NCBI RefSeq assembly: GCF_026625725.1
Contig: NZ_CP113060.1
Location: 4,284,001 to 4,348,000, forward strand
Source: Pseudomonas sp. SL4(2022)
GTDB lineage: Bacteria; Pseudomonadota; Gammaproteobacteria; Pseudomonadales; Pseudomonadaceae
Direction of reading: 5' to 3'
DNA: 64,000 bases
The position numbers and the translations under genes were made by a program. The notes under the pieces were generated by a model. It ran no database searches. It was not told where the DNA came from and saw only the letters and a list, made by a program, of their open reading frames with translations. Positions 51,174-60,576 of the stretch are shown here, one piece after another. Position 1 is the first letter of the stretch, and the number at the start of each line of letters is the position of its first letter.

Positions 51174-51608
51174 TTAACCGGCGATGCGCTTGTCCAGTGA
51201 CAGCTTGCCAGCCCCCTCGATCATCACCGCAATACTGATTGCCAGCAGAGCCAGGGCAAACTCGTAGCCGTTATTGCTCATAAAGAAGCCATTGGCCAAA
51301 TGCACAGTAGCAATCGCCACCACCATGGTCAGCGCCAGTACCGCAGCAGCTGGGCGCGCCAGCAGGCCAATGATCAAGGCCAAGCCGCCAAAGAACTCGG
51401 CGCTACCGGCCATCAGGGCCATCAGGTAACCCGGTGCCAGACCGATACTTTCCATCCACTGAGCCACGCCTTCCAGGCCATACCCACCAAACCAGCCAAA
51501 CAACTTTTGTGCACCGTGAGCGGCAAAGGTGATGCCAGCGATGATACGCAGGACAGTTAGGCCATAGCCTGCTTGAGTTGCAACAACGGTTTTGATCAGA
51601 GCGTTCAT
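51174..51608 (-). CDS. DoxX-family inner-membrane protein
   Basis: A 144-residue protein with four membrane helices. Family hallmarks are LRIIAGITFAAHGAQKLFGWFGGYGLEG (read as GITFAAHGAQKLFGWFGG), GSAEFFGGLALIIGLLARP and the C-terminal helix. DoxX proteins are linked to quinone or thiol redox systems, but function here is unknown. An AGGA site precedes the ATG. Confidence 0.9.
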   Translation of the reverse strand: MNALIKTVVATQAGYGLTVLRIIAGITFAAHGAQKLFGWFGGYGLEGVAQWMESIGLAPGYLMALMAGSAEFFGGLALIIGLLARPAAAVLALTMVVAIATVHLANGFFMSNNGYEFALALLAISIAVMIEGAGKLSLDKRIAG

Positions 51609-51729
51609 GTGCAGCAGTCCTGTAGTGAGAAGTTGATGGGGTGCAGACTAAACTAAAAATCGAATACTTAAAGCGAATAAAATTGCTATAAACAATCTAA
51701 TAAATAGATTAATTATTCACTGAGCTGCA

Positions 51730-53115
51730 TCAAGGCTCCAGTAGATAACGCTCACGGTCATACGCCAGGTAGTACTTATTCACACTATTCACATAGCTGA
51801 CGACCCCCATACCCATCTGCTCCATGGCCACCCGCTCCACCTGGAAAAACCACTGATTGGGATTCAGGCCGCGTCGGCGCGCTTCAGCACGCAGCCCCTG
51901 AACCCGCTGCGGCCCCAGGTTGTAGCCGGCCAGAATAAATGCCATGCGCTCGCGCTCATTGAGTTGCGGGCTGTTGAAGTAGTTGCGGCGAATCATCGCC
52001 AGGTACTTCGCGCTGGCCTGCACGTTATTATCCAGCGCACTGATATTGCTCACCCCAACGCTGCGGGCGGCCACTGGGGTGATCTGCATCAGGCCGGTGG
52101 CACCACTTGCCCCCCGCGCGGCTGGATTGAGGGTCGACTCCTTAAAGGCCAGTGCTGCCAGGGCCAGCCAGTCAAAATCATGCTGGGAGGCGTAGCGTTG
52201 CAAGACTGGACGAACTTTCTCCAGGCGCTGGCGCTCGGTACGCCCAAGCGGGTAATGCACCTTGTACAGACGACGGTAAACGCGCTGGAACACGGCATCC
52301 AGATCCGCAGGATCTTTGTACCCCTTGAGAAAGCGATCAATGCTGGCGCCGAGCATTGGCGTATCTCGCCGCACATACCAGCGCATGTCACCGTCCTTGG
52401 ATAGCTGCAGATGACGATCCAGGCGCAGCTTGGGCATCACCTTGGCCCAACGCTCGGCAATCGGCTGCTCGACCGCTGTTACCGCGAAAATTCCTGCCTG
52501 CACCATCTCCAGTACATCTTCGACGGCAAGGCTCGGGTCGACCCATTCGATGACAATGGGCGAGCGCTTCTTATCAATCAACTTCTGATTAAGCAGCCGA
52601 ATCGCTTCGGCAGCCACACTACCCGCAGGTAATGCCAGGCTGCGCCCGGAGAGCTGTTCAAGATTCTGGTATCGCCGATTCCCCTGGCGAGCCACGATGA
52701 TCAGCGGCACATCCTGGCGTATTGCAGCACTGGCGCTGAGCTTACTGCCACGCGGCATATTAAGCAGCTCTCCGGGGGCCACCAGATCGCCCTCACCGCG
52801 CTGCAGAGCCGCCAGCAACTGATCCTTGGCTCGCGGGATAAGCTTCAATTTGAGGCTACGGTCATCGCGCGCGTTGCGATTGAGGTACTGCTCAAAGGCT
52901 CGCAAACGGTGGTACTCAACGCCGATACTCTGGCCTTTGACTTCCCCCGAGCTGTTGCGGCTCTGATTGACCAGCACACGCAGTTCACCACTGCTACGAA
53001 TGCTCGCCAAGTCTCGGGCAGCCTTGGGCTGCTCGACTTCCAGCGGCCCAGCCACACGTGCTACCGCTGTACAGGACAGCAGCAACAGGCAGCAGGTGAG
53101 CAACACTCGCAGCAT
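51730..53115 (-). CDS. MltF-like membrane-bound lytic transglycosylase
   Basis: A 461-residue exported murein hydrolase: signal peptide LRVLLTCCLLLLSCTAVA, a periplasmic solute-binding-like domain (residues ~35-270; IRSSGELRVLVNQ, DLVAPGELLN) and a C-terminal SLT domain with the catalytic Glu in LAFKESTLNPAARG, ATGLMQITPVAA and FILAGYNLGPQRVQGL. The start at 53115 has GGAG six bases upstream. This MltF architecture senses muropeptides before cutting glycan strands. It may be an MltF paralogue, since the usual mltF context is absent. Confidence 0.9.
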   Translation of the reverse strand: MLRVLLTCCLLLLSCTAVARVAGPLEVEQPKAARDLASIRSSGELRVLVNQSRNSSGEVKGQSIGVEYHRLRAFEQYLNRNARDDRSLKLKLIPRAKDQLLAALQRGEGDLVAPGELLNMPRGSKLSASAAIRQDVPLIIVARQGNRRYQNLEQLSGRSLALPAGSVAAEAIRLLNQKLIDKKRSPIVIEWVDPSLAVEDVLEMVQAGIFAVTAVEQPIAERWAKVMPKLRLDRHLQLSKDGDMRWYVRRDTPMLGASIDRFLKGYKDPADLDAVFQRVYRRLYKVHYPLGRTERQRLEKVRPVLQRYASQHDFDWLALAALAFKESTLNPAARGASGATGLMQITPVAARSVGVSNISALDNNVQASAKYLAMIRRNYFNSPQLNERERMAFILAGYNLGPQRVQGLRAEARRRGLNPNQWFFQVERVAMEQMGMGVVSYVNSVNKYYLAYDRERYLLEP

Positions 53116-53339
53116 CTGGGCTCCAGGGAAAAATGCTCGACAGATCAGCAACACGCCTGTCGGCTAACACATGACTGGCCGCTCGCGCGGGGCGCGGAGG
53201 TTCGCACAGCCCACCCATGGACGCCAGCCAGTTGTCACACAAAACATCACATAAACAGGATAACTATTTGTATTTATTGACCTTTTAAATAGACAAAAAA
53301 GCTCTGCTATGCTGCCCGGTCAATTCAGCAGGTAGCACC

Positions 53340-54164
53340 ATGCAACTCATCGACATCGGCGTCAATCTGACCCACCCCAGCTTTGCCGAGCAACGCGAAG
53401 CCCTCCTCACTCGGGCCTATGCCGCAGGCGTCCAGCAAATGCTGCTGACCGGTACCCGCCTCGACGAAAGCCGCCATGCCTTGGAACTGTGCCGGCAATT
53501 GGATAGCAGCGGCACACATTTGTTCAGTACCGCCGGTGTCCACCCTCACGATGCCAGCAGCTGGAACAGTGACAGCTCTGCCGAACTCAAGGCTCTGCTG
53601 GACGATGTCCGAGTTCGCGCCGTGGGCGAATGCGGCCTGGACTTCAACCGTGACTTTTCCCCCAGGCCACAGCAGGAGCAGGTGCTGGAGCAACAACTGG
53701 CCCTGGCCGTGGAGTTGCAGCTGCCCGTGTTTCTGCATGAGCGCGATGCTGACGAGCGCCTGCTGGCGATCCTGCGTCACTACCGCGATCAGCTACCGGC
53801 TGCCGTGGTGCACTGCTTTACCGGGGAGAAACGCGCGTTGTTCAACTACCTGGATATGGACCTGCATATCGGCATCACCGGCTGGATCTGTGACGAGCGC
53901 CGTGGCAGCCACCTGCACCCACTGGTCAAGGAAATACCCCGTGGCCGCCTGATGCTGGAAAGTGATGCGCCGTTCCTGCTGCCCCGCAGCCTTCGGCCGA
54001 AACCGAAGAACGGCCGCAATGAGCCGGCTTTTCTGGTAGAGGTGCTGCGTGAAGTCGCATTGCACCGCGGTGAAACCGAACAGATTTTGGCGGCCCATAC
54101 CAGCGCTGCGGCGCAGGCGTTTTTCCAATTGCCTGCACCCGGCAATAGCCAGCCACACACCTGA
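53340..54164 (+). CDS. tatD: TatD-family metal-dependent DNase
   Basis: A 274-residue TIM-barrel hydrolase. The family motifs are MQLIDIGVNLTHPSF, GVHPHDASSW, AVGECGLDFNR, LPVFLHERDADE, VVHCFTGEKRAL and LMLESDAPFLLPR, giving the two-metal His/Asp/Glu site. 3'-5' exonuclease activity on DNA or RNA is typical. The opening without the extra TatD N-terminal residues resembles the true TatD rather than YcfH or YjjV. AGCAGGTAG precedes the start. No tatABC genes are nearby. Confidence 0.88.
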   Translation: MQLIDIGVNLTHPSFAEQREALLTRAYAAGVQQMLLTGTRLDESRHALELCRQLDSSGTHLFSTAGVHPHDASSWNSDSSAELKALLDDVRVRAVGECGLDFNRDFSPRPQQEQVLEQQLALAVELQLPVFLHERDADERLLAILRHYRDQLPAAVVHCFTGEKRALFNYLDMDLHIGITGWICDERRGSHLHPLVKEIPRGRLMLESDAPFLLPRSLRPKPKNGRNEPAFLVEVLREVALHRGETEQILAAHTSAAAQAFFQLPAPGNSQPHT

Positions 54165-54359
54165 GCCCGCGGTTGATAAGGGTCAATAGGCCTGCGCAGG
54201 TTTTACCCGATACTGGTGGCACGGTGGCAAATGCTTTTATTGCCATCGGCCTAAACCCGACAGGGACTTCGCCGATACAGACTGTGCCGTCCATTGCATA
54301 CCGAACATCCCATAACGCCCTGCGAGTAAGCAGCCAACCTCCACAAGGAAGAGATGTGC

Positions 54360-55826
54360 ATGAGTCACTGGATTAGCGATCTTTCCCTGAAGTACAAATT
54401 CTGGGCCGTCAACGCGGTAGCCTTCTTCACTACGCTGCTGCTGGTGCTGTATGCCCTCCATCTGGAACATCAAACCCATCTGGACGCAGCCAAGCTTGCC
54501 GCCCAGCAGCAAGCCCGCCTACTGAGCCTGTGGCCGGCAGAGCAAGCCTTGCCCAGCGCTAATAACCTGCTGAAACTGACCAATGGGCAAACGCCGCGCC
54601 TACCGGACAACCAAGGCAGCGCTCTGGCCAATGCTCGCGGCTGGGTCGAGCTCAATGGCAGCGAAGGGTTGATCGGTGCCGAGGTCATCACCCGCCAGGA
54701 CGGTCAGCGCCTGGCTGTCACCGCCACAGCGCCAAGCCCGACCGACATATTCCTTGACCGTGCGCCCAGCTATGCGCTGGTGGTTGCCCTACTGATGCTG
54801 CTGCTCCTGGCCGCCTCACAGTTGCTAATCCGCTTCCTGCTAAGCCACCTCAACACCCTCAAGGATGTCATGCTGCAAGTGGAGAAAAGCGGCGATCTCA
54901 GCGCCCGCGTCCCCCTCGACAGCCGCGATGAGGTGGGCCAGATGGCCAGTGCCTTCAATGCCATGCAAGCTGGCTACCAGCGAGTTGTCGGCATCGTCGC
55001 ACAATCGGCAGCGCAGCTGGATGAAGGCGCCGAGCGCATGGCCAGCAGCATGCGTGACGTACGCCAGGGCATGCTTGATCAGCAGAGTGAAACCGAACAG
55101 GCGGCCACCGCGATCAACGAGATGTCCGCCACGGTGCACCACATTGCCGAACATGCTGCCGACACCCGCGATCAGTCCCAGAATGCCGAACAACTGGCAC
55201 GCAGCGGCCAACAGGTGGTCAATCGAGTCACGCAGTCAATTTCCGGCCTGTCCAGCGGTGTGCAAGAGACCGCGCAGATGATCGAGCAACTGGCCGCCGA
55301 CAGCCAGAAGATTGGTGGTGTGGTCAGCGAGATTCATGGAATTGCCGAACAGACCAACCTGCTCGCCCTCAACGCGGCCATTGAAGCCGCCCGCGCCGGT
55401 GAAATGGGCCGAGGTTTTGCCGTGGTAGCGGATGAAGTGCGCAACCTGGCCAAGCGTGTACAGGACTCCACTGACCTCATCACCCAGATGATCAATACCC
55501 TGCAAAGCGGCACACGCGATGCTGTGGACTTTATGCAGGACAGCTCGATCAAGGCCGATGAATGTGTCAAGCAGGCGGATGAAGCGGGTCAGGCGCTGGC
55601 AGCCATCACCGAATCCGTGGCGCATATGCGTGAAAGCAACACGCAGATCGCCGTGGCGGCCGAACAGCAAAGCCAAGTAGCTGAAGAGATGAACCGCGCG
55701 GTGATCCGCATCCGCGATGTCACCGAGCAAACCGTCGGACAGACCGGCGAGTCGGCGCTGACCAGCGCCAACCTGGCCAACCTGGCCGGCGAACTGAACA
55801 AGGCTATCCGCCAACTCAAGCTGTAG
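54360..55826 (+). CDS. Methyl-accepting chemotaxis protein
   Basis: A 488-residue chemoreceptor with TM1 near 17-37, a short ~100-residue periplasmic domain (QTHLDAAKLAAQQQARLLSL, GWVELNGSEGLIGAEVI), TM2 (SYALVVALLMLLLLAASQLL), HAMP, and a signalling domain with AEQTNLLALNAAIEAARAGE and GRGFAVVADEVRNLAKR. The start at 54360 is preferred over 54354 because AAGGAAGAG needs several bases of spacing. Third MCP of the window and of a different sensor type. Ligand unknown. Confidence 0.93.
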   Translation: MSHWISDLSLKYKFWAVNAVAFFTTLLLVLYALHLEHQTHLDAAKLAAQQQARLLSLWPAEQALPSANNLLKLTNGQTPRLPDNQGSALANARGWVELNGSEGLIGAEVITRQDGQRLAVTATAPSPTDIFLDRAPSYALVVALLMLLLLAASQLLIRFLLSHLNTLKDVMLQVEKSGDLSARVPLDSRDEVGQMASAFNAMQAGYQRVVGIVAQSAAQLDEGAERMASSMRDVRQGMLDQQSETEQAATAINEMSATVHHIAEHAADTRDQSQNAEQLARSGQQVVNRVTQSISGLSSGVQETAQMIEQLAADSQKIGGVVSEIHGIAEQTNLLALNAAIEAARAGEMGRGFAVVADEVRNLAKRVQDSTDLITQMINTLQSGTRDAVDFMQDSSIKADECVKQADEAGQALAAITESVAHMRESNTQIAVAAEQQSQVAEEMNRAVIRIRDVTEQTVGQTGESALTSANLANLAGELNKAIRQLKL

Positions 55827-55881
55827 AGGACCAAGCAGCTATTGCCGTGCTGCACACTGCTGCAACGGCAGTAACCGGCGC

Positions 55882-56679
55882 TTAACCGAACACCGCCACC
55901 GTCTGCCGGCTGATGGCCAGCAACTCACCATTGGCCGTCCACATTGCTGCCGCCACGTGGCCGTACCCATCACGGGCATGCTCGATGTGCGCGCGGTAGA
56001 GGCACCAGTCCTGCGTCGTCAACGCACTCATGGGCTGCACGAACTCAATGGTCCAGGTCAACGTGCTGCCAGGCGCTGGCGCACTCAGGTGCGGCAACAC
56101 GGCGGGCGGCCAGGCATCGACCAGGGCGAGCAGGTGAGCCTCACTGACAGGTTCAACCGCCGCCTGATCACGCAAACGTACCCAACCGCCCATGTCCCGC
56201 GATGTATTGCCGCTGAACGGCACGCCACCGAAGGCCCAGCGCATGGCCAGGTAACGGGTGAATTCAGGGGTGACGTTGGGGATATAAGGTAACTCCTGGC
56301 AGGCCTCCACGGCCGTGGCCTGCGGTGCCGGCTCAGCTGCGACCGCGATGTGCGACTCACGCCCGGCGCCGAAACTGCCCTGCACGATGGTCACCACCTG
56401 ACCATCCTGTATCGCCCGGCCGAGCACCTGACTGACGGCCTTGCCTTCGCGCAGCACGTCCACTTCAAAACGCACCGGCACATCCGGCGCCGCCGGGCCC
56501 ACAAAGGTCATGGCCAGGGAGCGCAGCGGTCGCCCGCTCGACACCTGGGCGCGCATGGCTTCATACACCAGCGCAGCCACCAGGCCACCAAAGCTGGCGC
56601 GACCCTGTCCCCACTGCGCGGGAATCAACACCGCCTGCGGGTTGTCGCGCACGGCCTGAAGTAACTCGGAAAAACCCAT
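55882..56679 (-). CDS. Acyl-CoA thioesterase, TesB-like double hot-dog
   Basis: A 265-residue thioesterase. It has two hot-dog halves: AQWGQGRASFGGLVAALVYEAM and RPLRSLAMTFVGPAAP in the first, WTIEFVQPMSALTTQDWCLYRAH and AMWTANGELLAISRQTVAVFG in the second. The start at 56679 has GAGGTGG upstream. TesB-type enzymes release free fatty acids from CoA; the substrate range is not evident. Monocistronic between a chemoreceptor and a CHAD gene. Confidence 0.88.
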   Translation of the reverse strand: MGFSELLQAVRDNPQAVLIPAQWGQGRASFGGLVAALVYEAMRAQVSSGRPLRSLAMTFVGPAAPDVPVRFEVDVLREGKAVSQVLGRAIQDGQVVTIVQGSFGAGRESHIAVAAEPAPQATAVEACQELPYIPNVTPEFTRYLAMRWAFGGVPFSGNTSRDMGGWVRLRDQAAVEPVSEAHLLALVDAWPPAVLPHLSAPAPGSTLTWTIEFVQPMSALTTQDWCLYRAHIEHARDGYGHVAAAMWTANGELLAISRQTVAVFG

Positions 56680-56786
56680 AACCACCTCGAAATCTGAAGA
56701 TGCGGATGATCTTAGGGTAAAGGCAGCGATGAATGACACGACATTTCGGCCAAACAAGCCGAATGTATAACGACTCTTCAGCCAAC

Positions 56787-57560
56787 TCAGCTGCTGGCGT
56801 GAACAAACCCTGCGGTCAATCCTTGCAAGGCCAGACTGGCTTGCTGCTCGGCACTCTGCATAGCGTCACGCCAAGCAAGCACGCAAGGCTGCAGATCCAC
56901 CTCCGCTTCGGCACGTTGTAACCACTGCCAGTGGTCGTGCCAATCACCCAGCGCTGACTGCACCTGCTTTAGCTGCAAGCGCATACGCCCAGGCATATCG
57001 GCCAACGCTGGATAGGCCTCGGCGGCATAACGCAGACGCTTGACCAACAAGCGCAGGCGATGACGGTCATGGGCGGGGTCAAGCAGAGCCTGTGCCAGGC
57101 GTTTACGATCCTTGCGCAAGCGTTCCTTGATCAGTTTATGCAGGCCGTGCAGTTGCCCATTGCTGGCAGCCTGGCGCCATTGCTCTGGCCAGTCATCCAA
57201 TGCATCAAGCAAATGCGCCAACGGTGCACTGTCCAATAGCTGCAGATAGCCTTGCTGCAGCAGTGGCATCCGCGAGTACGCAGCACTCTCGTGACCTTGC
57301 TGTTGCAGATAAGCCTGCAGCACTTCAAGATCGCGCAGTGGACCGCTCAAGCGCCCCAGCTCGGCCGCACGCTGCTGCAAGGCCTCACAGACCGCGACCG
57401 AAGATAACGGCCGCAGCAGGCTGCGTAATTGGCGCAAGGCAATACGCAGATCGTGCAAGGCCTCGTCATCGGTGCACACACGTAGCCGCTCGCGGCAGGC
57501 AAACAAACGCATTTGAATGCGTAGTACGTGTCGCGGTATTTCATCAATCATGCCTTGCAT
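56787..57560 (-). CDS. CHAD-domain protein
   Basis: A 257-residue all-helical CHAD domain, the conserved-histidine alpha-helical domain that binds polyphosphate. Basic, His-containing patches are visible: DDEALHDLRIALRQLRSLL, DRHRLRLLVKRLRYAAEAYP and QSALGDWHDHWQWL, all in the family's repeated pattern. It lacks the CYTH triphosphatase domain often fused to CHAD. The start at 57560 has GGAGTGAGG upstream. A polyphosphate:AMP phosphotransferase lies elsewhere in the window but not adjacent. Confidence 0.9.
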   Translation of the reverse strand: MQGMIDEIPRHVLRIQMRLFACRERLRVCTDDEALHDLRIALRQLRSLLRPLSSVAVCEALQQRAAELGRLSGPLRDLEVLQAYLQQQGHESAAYSRMPLLQQGYLQLLDSAPLAHLLDALDDWPEQWRQAASNGQLHGLHKLIKERLRKDRKRLAQALLDPAHDRHRLRLLVKRLRYAAEAYPALADMPGRMRLQLKQVQSALGDWHDHWQWLQRAEAEVDLQPCVLAWRDAMQSAEQQASLALQGLTAGFVHASS

Positions 57561-57628
57561 CGCCTCACTCCTGTGATATCGCACCCAGCTTATGCACTGG
57601 TTGATTAGCCACAAGTGGCCAATGGTCG

Positions 57629-59623
57629 CTATGAGTCCAAACGAGTAAGCCGCCAAGGCAATGCCTGCCGCAGCGCCTTTAGATGCTGACGTAACTGCAC
57701 AGCAGAAGGTTCTTGCCCGGCATAGCGCTGAGCCTCGAACGCGGCTGCAAAGTTGCCAATCGCTTGCGCCTGGGCCGGCATCTGCTGGGCTGCCCGCGCG
57801 GCATAGTCGCGCGGGCCTTCACCGGGTTTGCGTGGCACACCATGACGCGCCAGCAAACCCTCGAAACGGCGGAACAAGCGCTGCTGCACATCGCGCTCGC
57901 GCTGCCAGGGCTTGAACAGCCAAAGTGAAAGCAAACCGAGCAGCAGCGCCCCGCCGCCGACCAGGCCGATCACCAGCGATTGGGCATCCACCCGACCCAA
58001 CCAGCGCTGGAGAAACTCCAACTGCTGCTGACTCTGATAGCCCAATACCCAGCGTTGCCAGCCGTAGTTGATGTTGTCCCAGGCCAGACGCAATTGATTC
58101 AACCAACTGAGATTGCGGTAGCGCAGTGGGGAAAAGGGCGAGTCTTCAAGAAAACTCTGCTCGTCAGCCAAGGCTTCTTCCAGGCCCATTTCGACCCGTT
58201 CGGGGGCTACCTGGAAGGTCGGATCGACACTGACCCAGCCCTGCCCCTCTTGCCAGTATTCGACCCAGGCATGGGCATCGAACTGACGCACCTGTACGTA
58301 ATTGCCCGTGGGGTTGTACTCACCGCCCTGATAACCCGCCACCACCCGCGCTGGAATGCCGGCCGCACGCAGCACATAGGTCATGGCTCCGGCGTAGTGG
58401 GCGCAGAAGCCGCTGCGGGTTTCGAACAGAAAATCATCAATATTGTTTACGCCTAACGTTGGCGGAGTCAGGGTGTAAGCAAAGGGCTCACGGTTGAAAT
58501 GGCTAAGCAGCGCCTGCACCAGCTGTTCGGGCTGTGGGTGCTCACGTTTAAGTTGTTCGGCCCAGGCGCGGCTGCGCGGCTCACCTTGAGCCGGCAACTG
58601 CAACGCACGGCGCAGGGTCTCCTGGGCCGGCTGCGGCTCGCGTAGCGCCTGTGGCCAGGAGGTGGCCTGATAGATCAGCGAGCGATCCACCGGCTGACGG
58701 CGTTGCAAGCGAAAGTCGCTCATCTGCCGAGTCTGCTCCAGCGGGGTTTCCGCCACATCCAGAGCAAACAGCCAGCGCTGCGCACTGGGCTGCATGACGA
58801 TGCTGTAACTCAGTGACTCGCCCTGCTTCTGCCACTGCGCACCGGGGCCAAACTCGGCGTAATCGGATTGTGACCAGCGCCGGCCATCAAAACGATCCAG
58901 GGTCAGTGCACGCCAGTACAGCTCACTGCGCGGCGGTGTTTCGCCGTTGAAGCTGGCGCGAAACGCCAGGGCCGCGGAACGACTCAGATCGGCGATATCC
59001 GCCGGCGCCATACTGTCCGACAGACCGGTGGTGGCCTTGTCATTCGGCACCGGCAAGGACCACAGAGGCCCCATACGCGGGAAAAATACAAACAGCAGCA
59101 GCATGACCGGCAGCGCTTGCAGGAGCATCGCGCCCGCCAGCCGCGCGGTCGGCCAGGGCTGAGTGGCCAGGCGGCTCTGCTGCAGGCCAATCAAGGCCGC
59201 GAGCAAAGCGGTGACCGGTAGCAGGCTGTAGAAGGCCACCAGCATGCTGTCATCGAACAGGTAAGCGGTGACCACCACAAAGAAGCCCAGAAACACCAGT
59301 ACCAAAGCATCGCGTCGTGTACGCATCTCAAGCAGTTTCAGGACAAAGGCAGCGACCAGCAACACCACCCCGGCATCCAGGCCAATCAGGCTGCCACGGG
59401 AGAGAAACACGCCAAGCGCTGCGGCCAGCATCAGAGCACCCTTGGCCCAGGCATTCGGATAACGCGCGCGCATGCGGAAAATCTGAATACGCCAGGCTGC
59501 GCTCCCCAGCCACAGGCCGATAATCCACAGCGGCAAATGCGTCAGATGCGGAAGGATCACCAGCACCTGCGCCACCAGCAGCCAGGTCAGGCTGATGCGC
59601 GGAATCGTCGTAACCCGACTCAT
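57629..59623 (-). CDS. tgpA: TgpA-type transmembrane transglutaminase-like protein
   Basis: A 664-residue inner-membrane protein: about six N-terminal helices (DUF3488), a periplasmic transglutaminase-like domain with the triad Cys in TRSGFCAHYAGAM, His in FDAHAWVEYW and Asp in VSVDPTFQ, then one more helix (SLVIGLVGGGALLLGLLSLWL) and a cytoplasmic DUF4129 tail. In P. aeruginosa TgpA is essential; the substrate is unknown. It overlaps the DUF58 stop by four bases, forming a moxR-DUF58-tgpA operon. Confidence 0.95.
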   Translation of the reverse strand: MSRVTTIPRISLTWLLVAQVLVILPHLTHLPLWIIGLWLGSAAWRIQIFRMRARYPNAWAKGALMLAAALGVFLSRGSLIGLDAGVVLLVAAFVLKLLEMRTRRDALVLVFLGFFVVVTAYLFDDSMLVAFYSLLPVTALLAALIGLQQSRLATQPWPTARLAGAMLLQALPVMLLLFVFFPRMGPLWSLPVPNDKATTGLSDSMAPADIADLSRSAALAFRASFNGETPPRSELYWRALTLDRFDGRRWSQSDYAEFGPGAQWQKQGESLSYSIVMQPSAQRWLFALDVAETPLEQTRQMSDFRLQRRQPVDRSLIYQATSWPQALREPQPAQETLRRALQLPAQGEPRSRAWAEQLKREHPQPEQLVQALLSHFNREPFAYTLTPPTLGVNNIDDFLFETRSGFCAHYAGAMTYVLRAAGIPARVVAGYQGGEYNPTGNYVQVRQFDAHAWVEYWQEGQGWVSVDPTFQVAPERVEMGLEEALADEQSFLEDSPFSPLRYRNLSWLNQLRLAWDNINYGWQRWVLGYQSQQQLEFLQRWLGRVDAQSLVIGLVGGGALLLGLLSLWLFKPWQRERDVQQRLFRRFEGLLARHGVPRKPGEGPRDYAARAAQQMPAQAQAIGNFAAAFEAQRYAGQEPSAVQLRQHLKALRQALPWRLTRLDS

Positions 59624-60576
59624 GGTGCACGCCCGAACAGCGCCAGGGCGCGCAGGCAGGCATCACGGTGCAATTCGCCGCTGTCGACCTCCAGCACCTG
59701 GCCAGGCAGGCTCAGGGCAAAGGGTTGCTGCCGCTCGGACAGCTGCAATACCCAATGGCAGAGCAGCGACAGGCGCGTCTCCATATCTCCGGACAAGGCG
59801 TCGAAATCCAGGTACAGGTCACGCCCGGTGATCGAGGCGAAGTCCTTGACCAGCAAACCCTGGCCACGGGAGTAGGCTTTCCAATGCAGGCGACGCTTGG
59901 AATCGCCCGGCTGATAGGTTTTCAGCCCCTGGTAGTCATCCACACCCTGACCATGGGGCCGACTACCCTCCTCGTCCGGATCTTCACTGGCACCGGCGGA
60001 CAGCGGCAGATCACCGGGCAAAGGCTGTGGGTAAACCAACACACGCTGATCCAGATCGACCCAGCTCCAGGCCACCAGAATGCCCAGCGGGAAACGGCTT
60101 TCGACCCTCAGCCGACCAGGCCGCAACCAGCCGCGCTGCAGTGCCGGCAGGTTCAACTGGCATTCGCTCACGCCTTCGGCTGGCACATCCAGCGTCTGCA
60201 ATTCGGCCGGTGGCCAACCCAGACTGACGGCCTGATGGGCCCGCTGGCTGCTTTCCAGGCGCAGGCGAAAACCGGCTGGCTCGCCAACAAATACTGCCGG
60301 CGCACTGCCGGCCTTGAGGATCAACCCGGCGAGGTTCCGGTAAGTGTGCAGAATGGCCACGACGAACACCGAGGCCAGCAGGAAGGTCAGGCCATAGGCC
60401 AGGCTGTTCTGGTAATTGATCGCCGCCAGTAGCATCAACAGCAGCGCCAGCATAAAGGCGCCACCGACACGGCTGGGGATGATAAAGATCCGCCGCTGGT
60501 TCAGGCGTACGCTGCTGGCTGCCGGAATGCGCCGTGCTAGCCAGCGGTTCCAGCGCGGTCGGAGCTGGGCGATCAA
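59620..60576 (-). CDS. DUF58 membrane protein
   Basis: A 318-residue protein with two N-terminal membrane helices (AFMLALLLMLLAAINYQNS, LTFLLASVFVVAILHT) and the DUF58 block GVDDYQGLKTYQPGDSKRRLHWKAYSRG (read as GLKTYQPGDSKRRLHWKA) with a downstream VKDFASITGRDLYLDFDAL. DUF58 proteins work with MoxR ATPases. Start and stop overlap moxR and tgpA by four bases each. Confidence 0.93.
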   Translation of the reverse strand: MIAQLRPRWNRWLARRIPAASSVRLNQRRIFIIPSRVGGAFMLALLLMLLAAINYQNSLAYGLTFLLASVFVVAILHTYRNLAGLILKAGSAPAVFVGEPAGFRLRLESSQRAHQAVSLGWPPAELQTLDVPAEGVSECQLNLPALQRGWLRPGRLRVESRFPLGILVAWSWVDLDQRVLVYPQPLPGDLPLSAGASEDPDEEGSRPHGQGVDDYQGLKTYQPGDSKRRLHWKAYSRGQGLLVKDFASITGRDLYLDFDALSGDMETRLSLLCHWVLQLSERQQPFALSLPGQVLEVDSGELHRDACLRALALFGRAP